Assembly (NCBI GenBank): GCA_902488785.1
Contig: CABTXJ010000039.1
Span: forward strand, 1 to 6,766
DNA length: 6,766 nt
Direction of reading: 5' to 3'
DNA from: an uncultured Eubacteriales bacterium
Lineage (GTDB): Bacteria; Bacillota; Clostridia; TANB77; CAG-508
A program made the translations under genes and the position numbers. The notes beneath the pieces are model-generated. The model did no database searches, had not been told where the DNA came from, and was given only the letters and a program-made list of their open reading frames with translations. Shown one piece after another: positions 1 to 5,108 of the stretch; position 1 is the first letter of the stretch; each line of letters begins with the position of its first letter.

Positions 1-72
1 AAAAGATAATATTAAATAATAACTTTTACAAATGATAAATGAAATAGTGATATACAAAAGATAACTACTGAT

Positions 73-106
73 AAGGGGGTAAGAATCGTAACTTACCTCC
101 CTTTTT
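73..106 (+). terminator. Intrinsic terminator of an upstream gene
   Basis: An 11-bp stem is formed by 73-83 (AAGGGGGTAAG) and 92-103 (CTTACCTCCCTT), with a single bulged T at 98 and an 8-base loop at 84-91. It runs into a T tract at 102-106, the hallmark of Rho-independent termination on the + strand. The reverse strand has no T tract after the stem, so it should act only rightward. It closes a transcript entering from the left; the gene itself is outside the window or ends within the first few dozen bases. It separates that unit from the recJ operon. Confidence 0.85.
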
Positions 107-134
107 ATTATTGATTAAAAAATGGTATTACAAA

Positions 135-163
135 TTGAAGAAATACCTAATGTATAGTATAAT
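135..163 (+). promoter_or_regulatory. Sigma-A-type promoter for the recJ operon
   Basis: A -35 box TTGAAG (135-140) and a perfect -10 box TATAAT (158-163) are separated by the optimal 17 bp. The elements lie just downstream of the terminator at 73-106 and about 100 bases before the recJ start, giving an A/T-rich leader of roughly 95 bases. A second TATAAT occurs at 168-173 because of a 10-bp duplication, but it is 27 bp from this -35. Such boxes arise by chance in AT-rich DNA; the position between a terminator and an operon is what makes this credible. Confidence 0.65.
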
Positions 164-172
164 ATAGTATAA
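153..172 (+). repeat. Tandem 10-bp duplication over the -10 region
   Basis: TATAGTATAA occurs twice in direct succession (153-162 and 163-172). Each copy with its next base gives a TATAAT hexamer, so the duplication creates two possible -10 boxes ten bases apart, one helical turn. Whether the second is used is not visible from sequence. Confidence 0.8.
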
Positions 173-255
173 TTACTTAATTAAAAATTATAAAAGAAAA
201 AATAAAAAATAAAAAAATAAACAGTAAAATATATTTTATAAAAAATGAAAACAAA

Positions 256-261
256 AGAGGA
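256..261 (+). promoter_or_regulatory. Ribosome binding site that places the recJ start at 266
   Basis: AGAGGA lies five bases after its GG before ATG 266. The earlier in-frame ATG at 245 is preceded only by an A/T run with no Shine-Dalgarno match, so initiation at 266 is favoured. Confidence 0.7.
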
Positions 262-265
262 ATAT

Positions 266-1927
266 ATGAACAAAGTTTGGTCTGGAAAAGAAGTAGACAA
301 CGAAAGAATTAAAAAAATAATATCAGAAGAAAATCTAAACATTGTACTTGCAGGACTTGCAAGCAATAGGTTTTTAGATAACTATCATAATGCATTAAAT
401 ATATCATATAGTAATATGCATTCACCATATGAACTTCCTGATATGGATTTAGCAGTAGATAGGATATTAGAAGCAATAGACAGAGAAGAAAAAGTATTAG
501 TATATGGTGATTATGATGCAGATGGAATAACTAGTACAACAATACTATATACATTTTTGAAAGACCAAGGAATAGACGTAAGCTACTATATACCAAATAG
601 ATTAGAAGATGGATATGGGTTAAACAATGAAATTATTAAAAACTTTAAAGATTTAGGATATACTCTAATTATTACAGTAGATACAGGAATAGTTGCAATA
701 GAAGAAGCAAAATATGCAAAAGAAATAGGTATGGATTTGATTATAACTGACCACCATGAAATGCAAGAAGAAATACCTGATGCAATAGCAGTAGTAGACC
801 CTAAAAGAATAGATTCTAAATATCCATTTAAAGACATATGCGGAGCTTTTGTGGCGTACAAATTAATGGAAGCAGTATGCATTGCAATAGGTATGCCAGA
901 TGACTATATACATAGTTTTATGCCAATTGCAGCTATTGGAACAATAGCAGATGTAATGCCGTTAGAAGATGAAAATAGGATTTTGGTATCACTTGGAATT
1001 GCTAATATGAAAAAATGCAAAAACTATGGTATCAAAGAAATGATAGGAAATGATGAAATAACTGCAGAAGGCTTAGCATTTACGGTAGTTCCTAAACTAA
1101 ATGCAGCAGGAAGATTAGGATCAGACTTAGCAGCACAGTTACTAACTTCAGATAATGAGTATGATGCAAAAAGATTAAACTTAGAACTAGAAAAATTAAA
1201 TGAAGAAAGAAAAAATTTAGTAGTTAAGCAAACAAATAAAATTATTAGAAAGATAGAAGAAGAAAAATTAGAAGAAATGCCAATTATAATAGTTGCAAAA
1301 GAAGGATTACATGAAGGAATAGTTGGAATACTAGCAGCTAAAGTTGCAGAAACATATAATAAGTCGGCTGTTGTTTTAACTAACTCACAAGAAGATAGTA
1401 ATATGTTTAAAGGATCAGGTAGAGGAAGACATATTAATATGTTTGAAGAACTATCAAAGTTTAAAGATCTATATTCTAAGTTTGGAGGGCATGACAAAGC
1501 ATTAGGACTAAGTATTGAAAAAGAAAACTTAGATAAGTTAGTTGAAGAAGTTAAAAAATTAGAAATAGTAGCAAAAGATGATGTAGTAACATATGATATG
1601 ATAATGAATATGAAAAACCTATCAATACCACTTGTTAAAACATTTGATATATTAGAACCATTTGGCATTCAAAATCCAAAACCAACATTTTTGTTTAAGG
1701 ATGTTTTAGTTAAAAAGATATATGAAAGAGAAAAAGTTACAAGTATTATGATTGTTCAAGGTGGTATAACAAACTTTGCAATTACATTTGATACAAACAA
1801 ATTAAAAGAAAATGATATTATAGAAGGTGACAATACATACATTATAGCTATGGTAGGTATTAATAGGTATAATGGAAAAGAAAATTTAAAAATAGAAATA
1901 GTTGATATACAAAAGGTAGATAAATAA
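266..1927 (+). CDS. recJ: Single-stranded-DNA-specific exonuclease RecJ
   Basis: RecJ degrades single-stranded DNA 5' to 3' in the cytoplasm, working with RecQ-type helicases in recombinational repair, mismatch repair and stalled-fork processing. It is a metal-dependent DHH phosphoesterase. Counting from ATG 266 (553 residues), the DHH domain shows DYDADG (82-87), VDTGI (138-142), DHH (162-164) and GTIADVMPL (225-233). LNAAGR follows at 278-283. The DHHA1 domain has GSGRGRH (383-389) and GGHDKALG (407-414). The C-terminal OB-fold region begins near LEPFGIQNPKP (463-473). All metal-ligand motifs are present. The length matches short bacterial RecJ (E. coli about 577 residues) and lacks the long C-terminal extension of the B. 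subtilis protein. An alternative start at 245 would add seven residues but has no ribosome binding site. It is the first gene of the operon; relA begins 29 bp after its stop. Family assignment is secure. Confidence 0.97.
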   Translation: MNKVWSGKEVDNERIKKIISEENLNIVLAGLASNRFLDNYHNALNISYSNMHSPYELPDMDLAVDRILEAIDREEKVLVYGDYDADGITSTTILYTFLKDQGIDVSYYIPNRLEDGYGLNNEIIKNFKDLGYTLIITVDTGIVAIEEAKYAKEIGMDLIITDHHEMQEEIPDAIAVVDPKRIDSKYPFKDICGAFVAYKLMEAVCIAIGMPDDYIHSFMPIAAIGTIADVMPLEDENRILVSLGIANMKKCKNYGIKEMIGNDEITAEGLAFTVVPKLNAAGRLGSDLAAQLLTSDNEYDAKRLNLELEKLNEERKNLVVKQTNKIIRKIEEEKLEEMPIIIVAKEGLHEGIVGILAAKVAETYNKSAVVLTNSQEDSNMFKGSGRGRHINMFEELSKFKDLYSKFGGHDKALGLSIEKENLDKLVEEVKKLEIVAKDDVVTYDMIMNMKNLSIPLVKTFDILEPFGIQNPKPTFLFKDVLVKKIYEREKVTSIMIVQGGITNFAITFDTNKLKENDIIEGDNTYIIAMVGINRYNGKENLKIEIVDIQKVDK

Positions 1928-1944
1928 TATAGTAGTGTAGAAGA

Positions 1945-1952
1945 AAGGAGGG
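1945..1952 (+). promoter_or_regulatory. Strong ribosome binding site of relA
   Basis: AAGGAGGG sits in the 29-bp recJ-relA gap, with its GGAGG core ending five bases before ATG 1957. It is a near-perfect anti-SD match and the strongest in the window. An out-of-frame ATG at 1953 lies too close to the site to compete. No promoter or terminator is evident in this gap, so relA is probably cotranscribed with recJ. Confidence 0.85.
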
Positions 1953-1956
1953 ATGT

Positions 1957-4164
1957 ATGGACGAGATAAAAAAGATTGGAACAATTGATGAATTGCTTGC
2001 AATGCAAAAAAAGATGAATAAAAAATCTGATTTAAGAAAAATTAGAAGGGCATATGATTATGCAGAAAATATGCATAAAAGCCAAAGAAGAAAATCTGGA
2101 GAACCATATATAATCCATCCATTAAATGTTGCATATATATTAGCAGAACTTGCACTAGATGATGATACAATATGTGCTGCATTACTTCATGATGTAATAG
2201 AAGATACACCAAGTACATATGATGAAGTTAAAAAGATATTTGGTGAAGATGTAGCAGTAATGGTAGAAGGTGTAACAAAGCTAGGTAAGCTTAAATATAC
2301 AACAAAAGAAGAAGCACAAGTTGAAACATATAGGAAGATGTTTTTAGCAATGGGAAAAGATATTAGAGTAATACTAGTTAAGATTGCAGACAGGCTTCAT
2401 AATATGAGAACAATGAATTACATGGTAAGAGAAAAACAAATACTAAAATCTAAAGAAACATTAGACGTATATGCACCACTTGCAAATAGGCTTGGTATGC
2501 ATAGGTTTAAAGGAGAGTTAGAGGATTTAGCATTTAAATATTTAATGCCAGAAGAATATAGGGAGATAGTGATTGGTTTAAACAAAAGATCATTTGAAAG
2601 AGAAAGATACTTAGAAAATATTTCAAAAGAAATAGAAAAGCTATTAAAGAAAAACAAGATAAAATATGTTATTGAAGGTAGAGTAAAGCATATGTATAGT
2701 ATATATAAAAAGATGCAACGAGATAATTCTACCTTAGATAAGATATATGACGTATTTGCACTTAGAATATTAGTAGATGATATACCAACTTGCTATATGA
2801 CACTTGGTCTGCTTCATGACAAGTTTACCCCTATGATGGGAAGATTTAAAGACTATATTGCAGTACCTAAGGCAAATATGTATCAATCACTACATACAAC
2901 ACTTATAATACCTAAAGAAGCACCATTTGAGGTACAGATACGTACACACGAAATGCATAAGGTTGCAGAATTTGGTATAGCGGCACATTGGGCATACAAA
3001 GAAGCAAACTACAAGGGTAAAAAAGCAGTAGTTACAGCTAAAAATAATGACAAGCTATCATGGGTAAGAGAAACAATTGAGTGGCAGGAGCAAACAAAAG
3101 ACCCAGATGTCTTTATGGATGCATTAAAAACAGAACTATTTGAAGACGAAGTATATGTATATACACCAAAAGGTGATATTAAGATGCTTCCTAAGGGTTC
3201 AACGACAATAGATTTTGCATATACAATACACGAACAAGTTGGAAATAAGTTAGTAGGAGCTAAAATTAATGGTGAAATAGTTCCAATTATTACAAAGCTT
3301 TCAAATGGTGATATAGTTACTATTGTAACATCAGAAGGATCTAAAGGACCAAGCAAGGATTGGATAAAACATATTAAGATGCCAAGTACTAAGGCAAAGA
3401 TTATTAGATTTTTCAAAAGAGAAGAAAAAGAAGATACAATACTTAAGGGAAAAGAACTTTTAGAAAAAGAACTTAAGAAAACAGGAATAGAGCCATATGA
3501 GTTTTTAACACCTAATGCAATAGCAGAAGTACTTGAAAGATATGGTTATTCAAAGATTGATGAACTATATTCTTCAATAGGTTTTGGTAATTTAGGAGTT
3601 AACAAGGTAACAGGAAAGCTAATTAATATATATAACCAAGATCACCAAGATGAAGCACTTGAAAAGAAAATGAAAGACTTAGAATATGACAATAAGACAG
3701 GAAAAACTGGAACAACAAGTGGTGGTGTATATGTTAAGGGAATAGAAAATTGCTTAATAAAGCTGGCTAAATGCTGTAGCCCATTACCAGGTGATGATAT
3801 AGTTGGATATATTACACAAAATGTGGGAGTGTCTGTACATAGAACAAATTGCAGGAATTTGAAACATTTGATGAAAGACCCAAATAGGATAATTGATGTA
3901 TATTGGAAAGATGAAATAAAAGAAAACTATGCAGTAGAAATTGAAATATATGGAATAAACAAAAATAGGCTACTAAAAGATATCATACAACTAATAGACA
4001 AGCTTAAGATATCACTAGAAGCAATAGGAGCAGGACTAGGTAAGACAGATATTGTACAAATTGACTTAAGAATAGTAGTAAAAGATAATGAAGAACTAAA
4101 AAAGGCAATACTTGCATTAGAAAAGATAGATGGTGTAATTGAAATTAAGAGAAAAAGAGGATAA
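1957..4164 (+). CDS. relA: Bifunctional (p)ppGpp synthetase/hydrolase (RelA/SpoT family, long RSH)
   Basis: The enzyme transfers pyrophosphate from ATP to GDP/GTP to make (p)ppGpp on starved ribosomes and also hydrolyses it, setting the stringent response. The 735 residues match full-length Gram-positive Rel. In order: an HD hydrolase domain with H54, HD 78-79 in LLHDVIEDT and D145 in IADRLHNM; a synthetase domain with GRVKHMYSIYKK (241-252), GRFKDYI (295-301), YQSLHTT (309-315), EVQIRT (325-330) and HWAYKE (344-349); a TGS domain (about 398-458); a helical region; a Cys-rich zinc-finger region with CC 606-607, H628 and C632; and a C-terminal ACT domain (about 658-735). The RxKD signature (RFKD, 296-299) is typical of bifunctional enzymes, as opposed to the ExDD of synthetase-only RelA. 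Both active sites look intact, so one protein probably does both jobs. It follows recJ, and the next gene starts one base after its stop. The start is fixed by a strong AAGGAGGG. Confidence 0.98.
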   Translation: MDEIKKIGTIDELLAMQKKMNKKSDLRKIRRAYDYAENMHKSQRRKSGEPYIIHPLNVAYILAELALDDDTICAALLHDVIEDTPSTYDEVKKIFGEDVAVMVEGVTKLGKLKYTTKEEAQVETYRKMFLAMGKDIRVILVKIADRLHNMRTMNYMVREKQILKSKETLDVYAPLANRLGMHRFKGELEDLAFKYLMPEEYREIVIGLNKRSFERERYLENISKEIEKLLKKNKIKYVIEGRVKHMYSIYKKMQRDNSTLDKIYDVFALRILVDDIPTCYMTLGLLHDKFTPMMGRFKDYIAVPKANMYQSLHTTLIIPKEAPFEVQIRTHEMHKVAEFGIAAHWAYKEANYKGKKAVVTAKNNDKLSWVRETIEWQEQTKDPDVFMDALKTELFEDEVYVYTPKGDIKMLPKGSTTIDFAYTIHEQVGNKLVGAKINGEIVPIITKLSNGDIVTIVTSEGSKGPSKDWIKHIKMPSTKAKIIRFFKREEKEDTILKGKELLEKELKKTGIEPYEFLTPNAIAEVLERYGYSKIDELYSSIGFGNLGVNKVTGKLINIYNQDHQDEALEKKMKDLEYDNKTGKTGTTSGGVYVKGIENCLIKLAKCCSPLPGDDIVGYITQNVGVSVHRTNCRNLKHLMKDPNRIIDVYWKDEIKENYAVEIEIYGINKNRLLKDIIQLIDKLKISLEAIGAGLGKTDIVQIDLRIVVKDNEELKKAILALEKIDGVIEIKRKRG
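4156..4161 (+). promoter_or_regulatory. Ribosome binding site that places the hydrolase start at 4166
   Basis: AGAGGA lies inside the last codons of relA, four bases before ATG 4166. A longer frame could open at TTG 4139 but that codon has no upstream Shine-Dalgarno and would overlap relA. The relA stop TAA (4162-4164) and the ATG are one base apart, an arrangement that suggests translational coupling. Confidence 0.75.
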
Positions 4165-4165
4165 T

Positions 4166-4915
4166 ATGCAAAAGAATTATACAAATGAAGCAGGTGTAAT
4201 TATATTAGATATACTTAAAAATAAGATACAAACAAAACAAGAAGAAAAAGAAAACAAAGAAAGCAATAATGAACAAGAAGATATAACTATATTCAAAATA
4301 CTTGGTTCACTCTATGAAGAAAATACTTATGTATTAATTAAGGAAGAAAAAGAAGCAATAGTTATAGACCCTGGAGTATATGATAATAGTTTGGTAGAAT
4401 TTTTAAAAGAAAATAATATAGAAGTTAAGTATGTAATACTTACACATATACATGTAGATCATATTATTGGATTAAATAATATAATTAAAGAATTTAAAAA
4501 TGCAAAAGTAATTATATCTAAGGAAGAACTAAAGCATATGTATGATAGTGAATATACATTATATAATGGAGAGTATAATTTGTTAGAAGATAATATTATT
4601 ACTGTGCTTAATGGAGAACAACAAGAAGAAAAAGGAATAGAAGAAGAAAGACAAATAGAAGATAATACTATTTTAGAAATGGATGTTAGGTATATATTAA
4701 CACCTGGTCATACAAAAGGTGGTATGTGCATATTGTTAGATAATATATTGTTTAGTGGTGATACACTGTTTAAGGGATCATATGGTAGATTTGATTTAAA
4801 GAGTGGTAACTATATGGAGCTTGTAAGTAGTTTAAACTACTTAAGAAAACTAGATAAAGATATATTAGTTTTAGCAGGTCATGGAGATAATACTACAATA
4901 GAAGAAGAGGCATAG
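4166..4915 (+). CDS. Metallo-beta-lactamase-fold hydrolase, glyoxalase II-like
   Basis: This is a predicted cytoplasmic binuclear-zinc hydrolase of 249 residues in the hydroxyacylglutathione-hydrolase-like branch (YcbL/YrvJ-neighbourhood type). The exact substrate cannot be told. Zinc ligands are all visible: HIHVDH (94-99), H182 in TPGHTKGG, D199 in FSGDTLF and H239 in AGHGDNTTI; IDPG (67-70) marks the core beta strand. The catalytic fold begins near residue 42. Before it lies an unusual N-terminal extension of about 40 residues, ending in a Lys/Glu/Asn-rich linker (about 21-40). A second acidic Glu-rich insert lies near 149-168, between the core and the TPGH motif. The protein stops just after TTIEEE, where relatives usually run on about ten more residues; the stop codon lies in the terminator loop. 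It is the last gene of the recJ-relA operon. Family is secure; substrate and symbol are not. Confidence 0.93.
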   Translation: MQKNYTNEAGVIILDILKNKIQTKQEEKENKESNNEQEDITIFKILGSLYEENTYVLIKEEKEAIVIDPGVYDNSLVEFLKENNIEVKYVILTHIHVDHIIGLNNIIKEFKNAKVIISKEELKHMYDSEYTLYNGEYNLLEDNIITVLNGEQQEEKGIEEERQIEDNTILEMDVRYILTPGHTKGGMCILLDNILFSGDTLFKGSYGRFDLKSGNYMELVSSLNYLRKLDKDILVLAGHGDNTTIEEEA

Positions 4916-4926
4916 GCCTCTTTTTT
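4902..4926 (+). terminator. Intrinsic terminator of the recJ-relA-hydrolase operon
   Basis: AGAGGC (4906-4911) pairs with GCCTCT (4916-4921) around the four-base loop ATAG, followed by a run of T to 4926. The stem can extend outward by A-T and G-T pairs to about 4902/4925. The UAG stop of the hydrolase gene (4913-4915) forms three of the four loop bases, so the left arm is coding sequence (Glu-Glu-Glu-Ala). Confidence 0.9.
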
Positions 4927-4927
4927 A

Positions 4928-5030
4928 GTGGAGAAAACAAAAGAAAATAGAGAGAAAAGAAAGAAAAAAGTGAAAATAAAAACAGAAAAAAGAAAAAGAA
5001 AAGTAAAAGAAATATTAAATTTTTCAAAGA
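4928..5030 (+). other. Purine-rich intergenic stretch, no convincing gene
   Basis: After the terminator the + strand is almost all A and G (many AGAAAA-type units) to about 5018. A 68-codon frame from GTG 4928 to 5134 exists, but it encodes a Lys/Arg/Glu low-complexity peptide, has no ribosome binding site (a T run precedes it) and would overlap the better-supported gene at 5109 in another frame. I read it as non-coding spacer. Confidence 0.6.
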
Positions 5031-5032
5031 AA

Positions 5033-5061
5033 CTGATATATATATATATATATAGTATATT
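5033..5061 (+). promoter_or_regulatory. Candidate promoter of the secreted LRR protein, with AT tract as spacer
   Basis: CTGATA (5033-5038, four of six matches to TTGACA) and TATATT (5056-5061, five of six to TATAAT) are separated by 17 bp, and that spacer is essentially all alternating TA. Transcription would begin near 5068, leaving about 40 bases of leader before ATG 5109. A separate promoter is expected because a terminator lies at 4902-4926. In such AT-rich sequence chance matches are frequent, so confidence is limited. Confidence 0.4.
5036..5054 (+). repeat. Alternating AT dinucleotide tract
   Basis: Nineteen bases of perfect alternating A/T (nine AT units plus A) run uninterrupted and end at a G at 5055. 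It lies about 55-73 bases upstream of the start of the secreted-protein gene and overlaps the candidate promoter spacer. Tracts of this type can gain or lose units by slippage. Confidence 0.9.
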
Positions 5062-5093
5062 AACGTTTAATAGAATTAAGGAAGAAAGAAAAG

Positions 5094-5101
5094 AAAGGAA
5101 G
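5094..5101 (+). promoter_or_regulatory. Ribosome binding site of the secreted LRR protein gene
   Basis: AAAGGAAG has its AGGA core (5096-5099) nine bases before ATG 5109. A second in-frame ATG at 5124 (residue 6) has only A-rich sequence before it, so 5109 is preferred; either start retains the signal peptide. Confidence 0.65.
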
Positions 5102-5108
5102 AAAAGAT

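Noticed and set aside
3..35. Possible tail of an upstream coding sequence (frame open from the edge to TGA at 33-35)
   Set aside because: Only ten codons, no recognisable content; an upstream gene is implied by the terminator at 73-106 but its end cannot be fixed from here.
73..106. Riboswitch or T-box leader of recJ
   Set aside because: The structure is a simple hairpin plus T tract upstream of the recJ promoter, without conserved riboswitch or T-box elements; it fits a terminator of the previous gene.
245..265. Seven-residue N-terminal extension of recJ from ATG 245
   Set aside because: No Shine-Dalgarno before 245, whereas AGAGGA is well placed for ATG 266.
1024..1668. 214-codon minus-strand frame inside recJ
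   Set aside because: Antisense shadow of a fully conserved recJ; Ser/Phe/Ile-rich composition expected from the reverse complement and no recognisable motif.
4139..4165. TTG start for the hydrolase overlapping the end of relA
   Set aside because: No ribosome binding site; ATG 4166 has AGAGGA at good spacing and follows the relA stop by one base.
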